Assembly: GCF_016907235.1 (NCBI RefSeq)
Contig: NZ_JAFBBO010000001.1
Span: 1,674,001 to 1,738,000 of the forward strand
Length of the DNA stretch: 64,000 bases
From: Oerskovia jenensis
GTDB lineage: Bacteria > Actinomycetota > Actinomycetes > Actinomycetales > Cellulomonadaceae
Reading direction: 5' to 3'
The position numbers were made by a program, and so were the translations under genes. Under the pieces are notes generated by a model, which ran no database searches, had not been told where the DNA came from, and saw only the letters and a list, made by a program, of their open reading frames with translations. Every line of letters starts with the position of its first letter. The stretch's first letter is position 1. Below, piece after piece: positions 50,672-60,470 of this stretch.

Positions 50672-51161
50672 GCGTCGTGAGACGCCCCGTCGACCCGTCG
50701 AGGCGCCACACCGCCTGAGCGCCCACGACCGAGTACTGCCGCCCGTCCGTCCCGACCCCCGACGGGTGGAGGAACACCAGGTAGCGCTCGCCCTCCTCGG
50801 GCGTCGGCGCAGCGTTGACGTAGTGGCCGGAGTCCTGGCGGAGCGCGACGAGGTCGTCCGCCACGAGCGGTCCACCGTCCGACGTGACGACCCGGACCTC
50901 GGTCACGACGAAGGGCGCGGTGCTGATGTGCTCGGTCCACGTCCGGCCAGTCGGCTCGACGACCGCGACGTCCGTGGCCTCGACCGCCAGGTCGTCGACC
51001 GAGGAGTAGTCCCGGATCAGGTCGAGCTCCTCTCCCCCGTGGGCGACGAGCGCGGCGTCGGAGGACGTCCACCACACGACCACTCCCAGCACCAGGACGG
51101 CGAGGACCCCGAGCCGGACCCACGACCCTCGGTCGACCTCGCCCAGGTTCACGGTCCTCAC
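50601..51161 (-). CDS. membrane-anchored protein of unknown function
   Basis: 186 residues from GTG 51161, which overlaps the stop of the LysE gene (GTGA). One N-terminal membrane helix (WVRLGVLAVLVLGVVVWWT), then a soluble outside domain (DLIRDYSSVDDLAVEATDVAVVEPTGRTWTEHISTAPFVVTEVRVV). A RYLVFLHPSGVG motif lies near the C-terminus. No family recognised. Translationally coupled to LysE. The last bases are antisense to the end of the convergent MFS gene. Confidence 0.8.
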   Translation of the reverse strand: MRTVNLGEVDRGSWVRLGVLAVLVLGVVVWWTSSDAALVAHGGEELDLIRDYSSVDDLAVEATDVAVVEPTGRTWTEHISTAPFVVTEVRVVTSDGGPLVADDLVALRQDSGHYVNAAPTPEEGERYLVFLHPSGVGTDGRQYSVVGAQAVWRLDGSTGRLTTPKSSLPRRVSVEGEDGRLVASSR

Positions 51162-51802
51162 ACGGCCGCCGGGGACGGGGCGTCGATCGCCAGCTTCACC
51201 CCGACGGCGCCCAGCAGCGTCCCGGTCGCGCGGCGCTGCCACCGCATCCACATGGGCCGCGAGCGCAGGAAGACCGCGATGCTGCCCGCCGCGAGCACGA
51301 TCGCGGCGTTGACGACCACGCTGACCCCGATCTGCACACTGCCCAGCACGAACCCCTGCACCATGACGTCCCCGGCCGCCGGGTCGATGAACTGCGGGAT
51401 GAGCGCGAGGTACATGATCGCGGCCTTCGGGTTGAGCAGGTTGGTCAACAGACCCATGCGAAAGAGCCTGCCGCGGGAGTCGCGCGGCAGGTCCTGCGCC
51501 TCGAACGGGCCGCGTCCGCCCGGGCGCAGCGTCCGCCACGCGAGGTACAGCAGGTAGCAGGCGCCTGCGACCTTCAGCGCGACGTACAGCCACGGCACGA
51601 CCACGAACACCGCGGCGAGCCCCACGTTCGCCATCGTCATGTAGACGACGAACCCCACGGCCGTCCCCGCGAGCGAGACCATGCCCGCCTGCCGGCCCTG
51701 GCTGATGCTGCGCGAGACCAGGTAGACCATGTTGGGCCCCGGGGTCAGGACCATACCGAGGGCGACCACCGTCATGCCCAGGACCGCTGCCGTGCCGACC
51801 AT
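51158..51802 (-). CDS. LysE/RhtB family amino-acid exporter
   Basis: 214 residues with six helices and the family opening VLGMTVVALGMVLTPGPNMVYLVSRSISQGRQAGMVSLAGTAVGF (LTPGPNM motif). LysE-type proteins export basic or other amino acids. GAGGGAGA before ATG 51802 supports the start. Followed by a translationally coupled gene of unknown function (GTGA overlap). A 242-base gap separates it from the divergent hydrolase gene. Confidence 0.92.
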   Translation of the reverse strand: MVGTAAVLGMTVVALGMVLTPGPNMVYLVSRSISQGRQAGMVSLAGTAVGFVVYMTMANVGLAAVFVVVPWLYVALKVAGACYLLYLAWRTLRPGGRGPFEAQDLPRDSRGRLFRMGLLTNLLNPKAAIMYLALIPQFIDPAAGDVMVQGFVLGSVQIGVSVVVNAAIVLAAGSIAVFLRSRPMWMRWQRRATGTLLGAVGVKLAIDAPSPAAV

Positions 51803-52044
51803 GCGTCGTCTCCCTCTCGTCCCGTGCATTGTGCCCGCACCGAGGCAGGGCGACCACCCCTTTCACGATCGTGCCCGAGCGTGCGCGAGCACCGCGCCCG
51901 CTCACCGTGCACGACCACCACCCGCGAGGCAGGGTGGGACGAGGCGGTGCGATGAGTTCCGACGACGCGGCAGGTCTTGGTCCCATACCGCTGTGACGGC
52001 CGGCGCCCACGCCGCCCGCTCACCCGACCGAGAGGCACACGACC

Positions 52045-52932
52045 GTGACCGACATCGAGACCCGCACCCTCGAAGCCCCGGGGGCGACCATCACCTACGA
52101 CGTCCGCGGGAACCTCGCCGACGCCACGCCCGAGGCCCCTGTCCTCCTGATCGCCGGCTCCCCCATGGGCGCCGACGGGTTCGTCACCCTGGCCTCGCAC
52201 TTCACGGACCGGCCGGTCGTGACGTACGACCCTCGCGGGGTCTCCCGCAGCACCCGCACCGACCCGTCCGCGCCCGTCACGCCCGACCATCACGCCGACG
52301 ACCTGCACCTCGTGATCGCGGCGCTGGGCGCCGGGCCGGTCGACGTCCTGGCGAGCAGCGGCGGGGCGGTCAACGCCCTCGCCCTCGTCACGAACCACCC
52401 CGAGCAGGTGCGGACCCTCGTGGCCCACGAGCCGCCGTCGGGCCCTGCGCTGCCCGACCGCGACGCCGCGCTCGCCGCCGTGCAGGCCGTGTCACGGTCC
52501 TACCAGGACAAGGGGTTCGGCGCGGGCATGGCGCACTTCATCGCCCTCACGAGCTGGGAGGGCCCGTTCCCCACCGACTTCGCGGACCAGCCCGCTCCCG
52601 ACCCGGGCGCGTTCGGGTTCCCCACGGAGGACGACGGGTCGCGCGACGACGCGCTGCTGGGCCAGAACCTCATCAGCTGCACCCACTACGAGCACGACTA
52701 CGACGCCCTCTCCCGTGTCTCGACGCGCGTGGTCCTGGCGGCCGGGGAGGAGTCGGGCGAGCAGATGGCGGCTCGCGCGGCCCGGGGCGTCGCGAAGAGC
52801 ATCGGCACCGAGGCGGTCGCGTTCCCCAGCGGTCACGGCGGTTTCATGGGGGACGAGTACGGCATGCCGGGTGACCCCGACGGGTTCGCCGCGGCGCTGC
52901 GCAAGGTCCTGGAGGGGACGGACATCCGCTGA
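52045..52932 (+). CDS. alpha/beta hydrolase
   Basis: 295 residues from GTG 52045. Core: PVLLIAGSPMGADGFVTLASHFTDRPVVTYDPRGVSRSTRTD (HG-like oxyanion loop without the usual His), nucleophile DVLASSGGAVNALAL (SSGG instead of GXSXG), His in PSGHGGFMGDEYG. The family is that of small alpha/beta hydrolases; substrate unknown. Because the nucleophile elbow differs from GXSXG, catalytic activity is not certain. GAGAGG before the start. Confidence 0.82.
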   Translation: MTDIETRTLEAPGATITYDVRGNLADATPEAPVLLIAGSPMGADGFVTLASHFTDRPVVTYDPRGVSRSTRTDPSAPVTPDHHADDLHLVIAALGAGPVDVLASSGGAVNALALVTNHPEQVRTLVAHEPPSGPALPDRDAALAAVQAVSRSYQDKGFGAGMAHFIALTSWEGPFPTDFADQPAPDPGAFGFPTEDDGSRDDALLGQNLISCTHYEHDYDALSRVSTRVVLAAGEESGEQMAARAARGVAKSIGTEAVAFPSGHGGFMGDEYGMPGDPDGFAAALRKVLEGTDIR

Positions 52933-52994
52933 CGGGCAGGTCGGGCGCCCCGAGCCCGGAGGCGCCCGGCCGCCCGACCGACAGGAGGGATCAC

Positions 52995-53366
52995 ATGGAC
53001 CGCGACGGTGTCATGGCGTGGGTCGACGCGTACGAGACGGCCTGGCGCGCGGAGGACCCGCAGGCCGTCGCCACCCTGTTCACCGAGGACGCCACCTACG
53101 CCCGCTCGCCCTACGACGACCCCCTGCGCGGGCACGACGCGATCAAGGACTTCTGGCTCGCCGACGCCGGGGAGACCTTCACCATGGCCGCCGAGCCTGT
53201 CGCGGTCGACGGCCTCGCGGCGGTCGTCCGTGTCGAGGTCCACTACGGTGCGCCCGATCCCCAGGAGTACCGCGACCTGTGGATCCTGCGGTTCGCTGAC
53301 GACGGCCGCGTCGAGGACTTCGCGGAGTGGGCGTACTGGCCCAGCAAGCCGTACACCGCGTCCTGA
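52995..53366 (+). CDS. SnoaL-like (NTF2 fold) protein
   Basis: 123 residues: VMAWVDAYETAWRAEDPQAVATLFTEDATYARSPYDDPLRGHDAIKDFW, the opening of SnoaL-like domains. The NTF2 fold is a cone with a hydrophobic cavity; functions range from polyketide cyclases to none. GGAGGGATC lies before ATG. It follows the hydrolase gene by 62 bases on the same strand and may be cotranscribed. Confidence 0.85.
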   Translation: MDRDGVMAWVDAYETAWRAEDPQAVATLFTEDATYARSPYDDPLRGHDAIKDFWLADAGETFTMAAEPVAVDGLAAVVRVEVHYGAPDPQEYRDLWILRFADDGRVEDFAEWAYWPSKPYTAS

Positions 53367-53450
53367 GGCGCCCGGCCCGCAACGCGCCGCCGCACGCGCC
53401 CCCACCCGCACCCCGCGCCCCCTCGTGCGGCGCGTGCGAGGATCGCGACC

Positions 53451-54704
53451 ATGAGCGCCGCCACGCCGCCCCCGGCCCCGACCGGCCCGCCGGGCTCGTG
53501 GGGCATGCGTACCGACGTCCTGCGCCACGGCCACGGCCACGACTCGGACCGGGTCGGCTACATCGAGCTGTTCTTCGACCTGGTGTTCGTCTTCGCGGTG
53601 ACCCAGCTCTCGCACTCGCTCATCGCGCACCCCGACGGTACGACGCTCGTCCAGACGCTCATCCTGGGGGCTGCGGTCTGGTACCTGTGGATCGACACCA
53701 CGTGGGTCACGAACTGGCTCGACCCCGAACGCACCCCCGTGCGGACCCTGCTGATCGTCCTCATGCTGCTGGGCCTGCTCATGTCGAGCGCGATCCCCGA
53801 GGCGTTCGGCGGCAAGGCGCTGCTGTTCGCGGCGACGTTCGTGACGATCCAGGTGGGGCGCTCGGCGTGGACGGCGTTCGCGCTCCACCGGCACTGGCCG
53901 GAGAACGGCACGAACTTCGTGCGCATCACGGTGTGGCAGGTGTCCTCGGGCGTCCTGTGGATCGCCGGCGCCCTGGTCCCCGACTCCTCGTGGCGACTGC
54001 TCCTGTGGGTCGCGGCGGTGCTCGTCGACTACGCGGGTCCCCGCGCGCTGTTCCGGGTCCCGGTGCTGGGACCGACGGACCCCGCGACGTGGGTCGTGCG
54101 CGGCGGGCACATGGCCGAGCGCGTGGGGCTGTTCATCATCATCAGCCTGGGCGAGTCGATCATCGTCACGGGGACGGCGTTCGGGGAGCTCGAGCTGACG
54201 GGCACGGTGCTCCTCGCGTTCCTCGCCGCCTTCGCGTCGACGGTCCTCATGTGGCTGCTGTACTTCGACCGTTCGGAGCGGCGGGCGACGGCGTTCTTCG
54301 CGGGCTCGGACTCGCCCGGCATGATCGCGCAGACGGCGTACACCTACGTCCCGTACCTGCTCGTGGTCGGGATCGTGCTCACGGCGGTCGCGGACGAGAT
54401 CGTGCTGCTGCACCCTCTCGGCCACGAGGACGTGGGGCACTCGGACCCGTGGACCGCCGGGCTGATCTGCGGTGCGGGCGTGGTGTACCTCGTGGGGAAC
54501 ACGCTGTTCCGGCGTGCGACGGGCGGGTCGTGGTCGGTGCCGCACGTCGCGGGCGTGGTCGCGCTCGGCCTGCTCTACCTGACGTTCCCGGTGCTGTCGC
54601 CGCTCGCGATCAACTGGGTCTCGAACGGCGTGCTGCTCGCGGTGATCCTGGGGGACGTCGCGCTCTCGCGGCGCGCGACCACCGAGGACGCGCCCTCCGC
54701 CTGA
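53451..54704 (+). CDS. ltrA: low temperature requirement protein A (LtrA)
   Basis: 417 residues with about 11-12 membrane helices and the LtrA signature YIELFFDLVFVFAVTQLSHSL near residue 37. LtrA was named from Listeria cold growth; its biochemical role is unknown. The N-terminus is Pro-rich and holds a His-rich segment (RHGHGHDSD). No other cold-related genes lie near. ATG 53451 is 84 bases after the SnoaL-like gene. Confidence 0.9.
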   Translation: MSAATPPPAPTGPPGSWGMRTDVLRHGHGHDSDRVGYIELFFDLVFVFAVTQLSHSLIAHPDGTTLVQTLILGAAVWYLWIDTTWVTNWLDPERTPVRTLLIVLMLLGLLMSSAIPEAFGGKALLFAATFVTIQVGRSAWTAFALHRHWPENGTNFVRITVWQVSSGVLWIAGALVPDSSWRLLLWVAAVLVDYAGPRALFRVPVLGPTDPATWVVRGGHMAERVGLFIIISLGESIIVTGTAFGELELTGTVLLAFLAAFASTVLMWLLYFDRSERRATAFFAGSDSPGMIAQTAYTYVPYLLVVGIVLTAVADEIVLLHPLGHEDVGHSDPWTAGLICGAGVVYLVGNTLFRRATGGSWSVPHVAGVVALGLLYLTFPVLSPLAINWVSNGVLLAVILGDVALSRRATTEDAPSA

Positions 54705-54721
54705 GGCTGCCCGACGGCGCC

Positions 54722-55411
54722 CTACCCCGCCTGGCTCGCCTGCGTCGGCGGCCGGGGCGTCTCGAAGAAGTGGTCCACGTCCTCGCGCGTGAGCGACGCG
54801 CCGTCGGTGCCGCCCGCGAGGCTCGCGAGGAGGCGGACCGCGAGGTCCCGGACGGGCTCGTTGGTGATCGACGAGTGGTGTCGCAGGATCTCGAAGGCCT
54901 CCTCGTCGTCGAGGCCGTAGACGACCATGAGCGCCCCCTTGGCCTGCTCGATCGTCGCCCGGCGGGCCGCGGACGCGGAGACCGCCTGCGTGGCGTGCGC
55001 CTGGGCGAAGGCCTCCTGCGAGTCCGTGAGGTCCATGAAGTAGCCCGTGACCTGCGTGACCTGACCGGTCGAGGCGTCGACGTCTCCCTGGCCCACGACC
55101 CCGAGGATCCGTGTCCGCCCGTTCGCGTCGATGATCCGGTGCATGCCGCTGAACGGTGCGCCGGTGCGCGTGACGTCGGCCAGGATCCCCGCGACGCGGG
55201 TGACGTCGTCTGGATGCTTGTGGGCGAGCATGAGCTGGGTCGTCGGGACGACCTCGTGGGGCGCGAAGCCGTGCATCTCGAACAGCTCGTCGGACCACCA
55301 CCACCGGCCGGTGGGCACGTCGAGGGTGTACCGCGCGACGGGTTGCCGCCCTCCGGCCAGGAGGGCCGCCGAGGGCCCTTGGTCGTTCTCGTCCGTCGTG
55401 TCCTGTGCCAT
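54722..55411 (-). CDS. PAS-ANTAR domain RNA-binding regulator
   Basis: 229 residues. A PAS domain (about 25-135, YTLDVPTGRWWWSDELFEMHGFAPHEVVPT) is followed by an ANTAR domain (about 145-205, ATIEQAKGALMVVYGLDDEEAFEILRHHSSITNEPVRDLAVRLL). ANTAR proteins bind paired RNA hairpins and prevent termination. PAS-ANTAR pairs sense redox, light or small molecules. No target hairpin pair was found next to it, so the target lies elsewhere. Convergent with ltrA; a 17-bp hairpin (55547-55591) lies upstream of it. Confidence 0.92.
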   Translation of the reverse strand: MAQDTTDENDQGPSAALLAGGRQPVARYTLDVPTGRWWWSDELFEMHGFAPHEVVPTTQLMLAHKHPDDVTRVAGILADVTRTGAPFSGMHRIIDANGRTRILGVVGQGDVDASTGQVTQVTGYFMDLTDSQEAFAQAHATQAVSASAARRATIEQAKGALMVVYGLDDEEAFEILRHHSSITNEPVRDLAVRLLASLAGGTDGASLTREDVDHFFETPRPPTQASQAG

Positions 55412-55546
55412 CGCGCCGACGCTCCCCAGGCCGCCCCGGGGCTGCCCTCCCCAGGTTCCGTCCTTCCGATCGTAGGCATGCCCGGTCGGAGCGCAACAGG
55501 TCGCGGCCCACCCGGTCGCGCAGGGCCGTCACCGGGTCGGACCACG

Positions 55547-55591
55547 GCCCGACGGCGCCGCTCACCTCGGGGGCGAGCGGCGCCGTCGGGC
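55547..55591. terminator. 17-bp hairpin after the lamin-tail gene
   Basis: GCCCGACGGCGCCGCTC (55547-55563) pairs perfectly with 55575-55591, 15 bases after the stop of the lamin-tail gene (minus strand). Its arm GAGCGGCGCCGTCGGGC is the dispersed motif found in other gaps of the window. Confidence 0.8.
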
Positions 55592-55605
55592 GGGGTCGGG
55601 GAGGG

Positions 55606-58600
55606 CTACCGCCCGTCGTCGCCCTCGGTGCCCGCACCGCTCGCGGCGGCGCGTGCCGTGCGCCGGCTGCGCGCCACGAGCAGACTGCCGCCCCCGACGA
55701 GCAGCAGCGCCAGCCCGACGAGGAGGGCCGCCTGCGTGCCCGTGTCGGGCAGGAAGCCGGTGCCGGTCCCGGCGCCCTGGTTCGCGCTGCTCTGGCCTCC
55801 CGTCGTGCCGCCACCGCCGGTGCCACCGGTACCACCCGTGCCGCCGGTCGGTCCGTCACCGTCGCCCGCTCCGGGGCCCGTGACCTCGGCGAAGTTCACC
55901 AGGTACACCTCGGACGAGTCGGTGCCGCCGTACGGGTCGGCGGTCACGACGTACCAGCCGTGCTCGCCCGCGCCGGGGCGCTGCCACGTCGCGGACAGCT
56001 CGGTGCCGCTCTCGACGTCGTCGAACTCGGCGATGGACCGCGTCATGAGGACCTCGGCCGTGAAGGCGTCCGACGTGAGGGTCTTGGTCCGCGGCTCGAT
56101 GCCGAGCGCCGCGTACGGGATCACGAAGTCCTGGTGCTCGGGAGCGAGCGACGGGTCGTCGGACCCGTACCGGTCGAGGTACGGCGAGTACGTCCGGGCG
56201 TGGACCGTGCGCCCCTGGTTGTCGAACTGGAGCAGCCGCAGGAACGACTGCCCGCCCTCGGGGAGCCCCTGGTAGTCGAAGAGGATCTGGTGGACCGAGC
56301 GGTCGGTCACGCCGTCGCCGTCGTCGTCGAACGCGTCGACCCGCGTGAACGCGTCGTGGTAGTGGCCCGAGAAGACCATCTTGACGTTCGGGTTGGTCGC
56401 CACGACCTCGTCGTAGATGCGCTGCGGTACGGGGCCCAGGCCACCGGTCGTGAGCATGTACTCGTGCAGGTTGATGATCGCCTCGCGCTCGGGGTACCGC
56501 GCGAGGACCTCGTTCATCCACGCGATCTCGTCGTCGCCCGGCCCCCAGCCCATGTAGAGCATGAGGAAGTCGATGCCGCCCGCGGTGATCAGGTCGTAGT
56601 GCCCGCGGTTGTCCTGGTACGAGCCGCCGTACCAGGGGTTGGCCGCGTAGCGGGCCTCGCCGAAGAGCTGCGAGTACGGCCCGTAGTCGATCTCCTTGTG
56701 GCCCACGTCGTGGTTGCCCGCGAGCACGCCGTAGGGCAGGCCGGCGTCGTCGAGCATCGAGTAGGCCGCGTCCGCGTTGGCCCACTGGTGGGGCTGGGTG
56801 TGGTTGTCCACGATGTCGCCCGTGTGGAACACGTACTGGAGGTTGGTCGCCTCGCGCTGGTCCAGGAAGTAGTCGTGGATGTCGAGCTGACGGTCGTAGT
56901 AGGAGTCGTTGTAGTACTGGGTGTCGGACTCCCAGCCGAGCGTGAAGTCGTACGACGAGCGCGGCGTGTCCTCGGGGTGGTTCGGGGTCACGGGCGTCTC
57001 ACGCGTCGAGAGGTCCTCGCCCGCGAAGCCCTCGGAGTGCTGCACGAGCACCGTGAGGACGCCGTCGCGCGCGTGGTCCTTCGCGGGCACGGTCGCGGCG
57101 AGGGTGAACGTCTCGGGCTCGGTCGCCCCGGCCGCGGTGACGTGCCGGTCGACCTCGTCCCAGTCGCCCGTCGCGGTGTCGAGCACGTACAGGAGCACCT
57201 TGGCGTCGGCGTTGGCCGACCCGTCCCACGTGAGGCGGGTCGCGTAGTCCTCGCCCGCGTCCTCGGGGATCGTGACCTGGTAGGTCCGGTAGGGGAACTG
57301 GGAGTCGGAGGCCGTGGTCGCGCCGTCCGCTCGTGCCGGGTCGCCGGCGCGCGCGCCCGGGCCGGGCTGGGCGAGCGCCGTGTCGGCGGCGACGCGCGTC
57401 GTGCCCGACGTCGTCACGACCGCCGCGTCCTCGTCGTCGAGCCGGTAGCCCTCACGGAACGAGACGTCGAGACGGTCGCCGCTCGGGTCGGTGACCTTGG
57501 CGCGCAGCTCGACCTCGTCGCCCTCGACCGTCGCGCCGCCCGCGGGCGAGACGGCCTCGGAGCCGGGGTTCTCGACCGGGGTCGTGAAGGTCACGGTCCG
57601 CTCGCTCCGGTTCCCGACGACGTCGCGCGCCGTCAGCGCGAAGGTGTGCTCGCCGTCGGGCAGGACGAGCGAGGACGTCGCGTACGGGAGCGAGACCGCC
57701 TTCCCGTCGAGCGTCGCGGTGAGCGACGCGAGCCCCGAGCCCGCGTCGGTCGCGGACGCGTCGAGCGTGAACTCGCCGCGGTAGTCCGTGCCGTCCACGG
57801 CGTCGGTCGTGATGACAGGGCTCGTGTTGTCGACGACCACGGTGGCCCGCGCGGAGTCCGTACCGTCCGTCGCGGCGACCGCGTGCTCGCCGTCGGTCAC
57901 TGCCGTGGTGTCCCAGGGGTGCGAGACCGCGGTGAACGCGTCGTCGGGGAGCGCGAAGCGCGCGTCGAAGAAGTCCAGCTTGCCGACGCTGTCGCCCATC
58001 TGGAGGACCGTGGTCGGGTCGTCGTACCCGGCGGGGCGCAGCGTGCGGCCGTCGGGCAGGACCAGGCGCAGGTTCTTGATCTGGAAGTCGTCGTTGTTCT
58101 CGTCGGGGTCGATCTCCGGGGCGGCCTTGGTGCCCGCGTAGACGCTCACGACGAGCTCGTCGCCCTGGCGCACCATGCGCAGCGGCACGTCGGTCGCGAT
58201 CGTCTCGTAGCCCTCGAAGATGCCGTCGTCGAAGATGCTCAGCACCTCGCCGCCCGACAGCACGCCGTTGCGGAAGAAGGTGTTGACGCCGCCCGCCTCG
58301 AACGCGAAGACGGGCTCGTCCTCGAGCGCGGGGGCGACGGGGGTGACGGGGGCGCCGTCGATCGTGAGCGACAGGGGGCTCGGGTAGGAGTCGCCCGCGG
58401 CCGCGACGGGCGTCGTGCCCGTGACGAACTCGCCCTCGGTCACGCTCAGGCGCACGGGCGCGGTGTCGGCACCCGTGATCTCGATCCGGCGCGGGGCCGT
58501 GCGGGTCTCGTGCGTACCGTCGGAGGCGACGAGCACGTACTCGTACCAGCGCTTGCCCGTGAGGTCGGCCGGGTGGATCGCGTGCCGGAACGCGGTCCGG

Positions 58601-60240
58601 GCGCCGGAGCCGTCGGCGGCGAGGCCCGCCGCAAGGTCGATCCGCTGGTAGTCGGCGTCGACGTCGCTGCGCAGCAGCAGGCGCACCGAGCGCACCTGGA
58701 CGTCGTCGGTCACGGTCGCCTCGATCGCGAGCTCGTCGGCCGGGTCGACCTGCGCCGGGGTCGCGTCCGTGACCTTCGGCGCGGCCGTGTCGGCCGGGAC
58801 CTCGACGGGCGAGGCAGGCTTCTGCGCGGCCGAGACCGCGCCGGGCGTCGCGGCGCTCACGCCGATCTTGCGCTGGACCACGGCGTCGGCCGCGTCGGCC
58901 GCGTACTGGATGCCCCGGTCCGCGACCGGGTCCTTGGCGCCGCCCAGGTTGTAGTAGGCGCGGTTGAGCGCGAAGCCCGTGCGGGTCGTGATCTCCAGCC
59001 CGCGGGGCGAGCCGTTGGCCATGCCGCCCGAGCGGATCTCCACCAGGTCGGTCCCGGCCACGAGGTGCGTACCGAACTTCGCGTTGAAGTCGGCCCCGGT
59101 CAGGTGGTCGTTCTGGCCGTTCTTGACCCACAGCACGAGCGTCCCGCCCGCGGGCACGACGACGTCGCCCGGCACGGCCGGCCACTCCACGACCTGGCTG
59201 TTGGTCAGGTCGTCGAGCGGGTAGAGGTAGTTCAGCGTGTAGTCGTCGAAGTCGACGGGCGTGCTCGACGCGTTGTACAGCTCGACGAACTCGTAGCCGT
59301 CGCCGGTCCCCACGTTCGAGGAGTCGGGGAGCAGCTCCGTCACCTGGAGGTGCGCGCCGCTACCCGGGGCGGGCTCGGTCGTGGGCGGGTCGGTCGGGGA
59401 CTCGCTCGGGCCGGGCGTGGGCTCGGTCGGCTGGTCCGTCGGCTGGTCCGTCGGTTCGGGGCTCGGCTCCGGGTCGGGAGTGACGGGCGGGGCGAGCGCC
59501 TCGGGCGCGACGACCCCTGGCGACGGGACGCCCTTCGCCTCGAGCAGCCCCGCCGACGCCGCACCTGCGGCCGGCACCTGGAAGTGCGCGGTGCGTCCGG
59601 CCGCGACCGACCCGGCGGGGTAGAACGACCAGGTGGGGGACGCGCCGTCGGGCCCGAGGACGCGGATGCCGCGGTCCCCGCCGTTGGCCATGCCCGCCTG
59701 GCCGCTCACGCGCACGAGCCGGTAGTCGCTCGTGGTCGCGCCCGCGGCGGCGTAGTGGTCACGGAAGTCCTGCTCGGTGCGGACCGAGGTGTCGACGTTG
59801 CCCGACGTGTAGTCGAGCCACAGGACCACGGCCTGCCCGGCCGGCACGACCGTGCCCGCCGGGATGCTCAGCGGCACGTCGCGCGAACGGTCGTCCGAGT
59901 CGGCGTAGGTGTACGCGAGCCCGATGCCTGCGGCCGTCAGGTCCACCGGGGCGTCCGAGCGGTTGAAGAGCTCGACGTACTCGAAGTCGTCGACGCCGGT
60001 GTTGTCCGGGGCGAGCTCGGAGACGAAGAGCGGGAACGGCGTGCTCGCGGCGGCCCGGGGCGGAGCCGACAGGGCCGACAGAGCCGTCGGTGCCGTCGGT
60101 GCCGTCGGTGCCGTCGGTGCCGCGAAGGCAGCGGGCGCCGTCGGCGCGCCGGCCGATGCGGTCGCCGCGGTGCCGACGGCCGTCGTGAGGCCGATCGACA
60201 CCACGGCGAGGCAGCCGGTGAGTCGTCTGGTCAGGGACAT
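55606..60240 (-). CDS. wall-anchored lamin-tail-domain metallophosphoesterase
   Basis: 1544 residues. Order: signal peptide (1-30); Ala-Pro-Thr stretch; lamin-tail domain 1 (about 70-235, LFVSELAPDNTG, FEYVELFNRSDAPVDL); Pro/Thr linker; lamin-tail domain 2 (about 297-455); Ig-like strands (about 495-920); a further beta region; and a calcineurin-type phosphoesterase (about 1100-1345) with SDTQ, GDIVDN (1141-1146), GNHD (1175-1178), LHEY (about 1258) and GHYH (1292-1295). A Gly-Thr linker, LPDTG at 1497-1501, helix and RSRR form a sortase signal. It should act on phosphoesters outside the cell, perhaps DNA or teichoic acid (inference). GGAGGA precedes the ATG. Confidence 0.9.
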   Translation of the reverse strand: MSLTRRLTGCLAVVSIGLTTAVGTAATASAGAPTAPAAFAAPTAPTAPTAPTALSALSAPPRAAASTPFPLFVSELAPDNTGVDDFEYVELFNRSDAPVDLTAAGIGLAYTYADSDDRSRDVPLSIPAGTVVPAGQAVVLWLDYTSGNVDTSVRTEQDFRDHYAAAGATTSDYRLVRVSGQAGMANGGDRGIRVLGPDGASPTWSFYPAGSVAAGRTAHFQVPAAGAASAGLLEAKGVPSPGVVAPEALAPPVTPDPEPSPEPTDQPTDQPTEPTPGPSESPTDPPTTEPAPGSGAHLQVTELLPDSSNVGTGDGYEFVELYNASSTPVDFDDYTLNYLYPLDDLTNSQVVEWPAVPGDVVVPAGGTLVLWVKNGQNDHLTGADFNAKFGTHLVAGTDLVEIRSGGMANGSPRGLEITTRTGFALNRAYYNLGGAKDPVADRGIQYAADAADAVVQRKIGVSAATPGAVSAAQKPASPVEVPADTAAPKVTDATPAQVDPADELAIEATVTDDVQVRSVRLLLRSDVDADYQRIDLAAGLAADGSGARTAFRHAIHPADLTGKRWYEYVLVASDGTHETRTAPRRIEITGADTAPVRLSVTEGEFVTGTTPVAAAGDSYPSPLSLTIDGAPVTPVAPALEDEPVFAFEAGGVNTFFRNGVLSGGEVLSIFDDGIFEGYETIATDVPLRMVRQGDELVVSVYAGTKAAPEIDPDENNDDFQIKNLRLVLPDGRTLRPAGYDDPTTVLQMGDSVGKLDFFDARFALPDDAFTAVSHPWDTTAVTDGEHAVAATDGTDSARATVVVDNTSPVITTDAVDGTDYRGEFTLDASATDAGSGLASLTATLDGKAVSLPYATSSLVLPDGEHTFALTARDVVGNRSERTVTFTTPVENPGSEAVSPAGGATVEGDEVELRAKVTDPSGDRLDVSFREGYRLDDEDAAVVTTSGTTRVAADTALAQPGPGARAGDPARADGATTASDSQFPYRTYQVTIPEDAGEDYATRLTWDGSANADAKVLLYVLDTATGDWDEVDRHVTAAGATEPETFTLAATVPAKDHARDGVLTVLVQHSEGFAGEDLSTRETPVTPNHPEDTPRSSYDFTLGWESDTQYYNDSYYDRQLDIHDYFLDQREATNLQYVFHTGDIVDNHTQPHQWANADAAYSMLDDAGLPYGVLAGNHDVGHKEIDYGPYSQLFGEARYAANPWYGGSYQDNRGHYDLITAGGIDFLMLYMGWGPGDDEIAWMNEVLARYPEREAIINLHEYMLTTGGLGPVPQRIYDEVVATNPNVKMVFSGHYHDAFTRVDAFDDDGDGVTDRSVHQILFDYQGLPEGGQSFLRLLQFDNQGRTVHARTYSPYLDRYGSDDPSLAPEHQDFVIPYAALGIEPRTKTLTSDAFTAEVLMTRSIAEFDDVESGTELSATWQRPGAGEHGWYVVTADPYGGTDSSEVYLVNFAEVTGPGAGDGDGPTGGTGGTGGTGGGGTTGGQSSANQGAGTGTGFLPDTGTQAALLVGLALLLVGGGSLLVARSRRTARAAASGAGTEGDDGR

Positions 60241-60470
60241 GCGGGTTCCTCCGGTCTTTCCCGGTCGTGGGGGTTCCGCTGGACCGTAGGAAACCGGTAT
60301 GAACCGAAGGTGGCCCGACATGTCGGGTACCTGAACGACGGGTGACCGAGGCACCTGTTCCGGGGAAGGAGTGACGTACGCCTCACCGATCGAGGCGTGC
60401 GACGGGTCCGCAGCGGGCGCGGGGTCGACGGCGGACGCCGGGCGGACGCCGGGCGGACGTCAGGCGGACG

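Noticed and set aside
55405-60345. 1646-codon plus-strand open frame
   Set aside because: Arg/Val/Gly-rich antisense of the lamin-tail gene; no motif and no ribosome-binding site.
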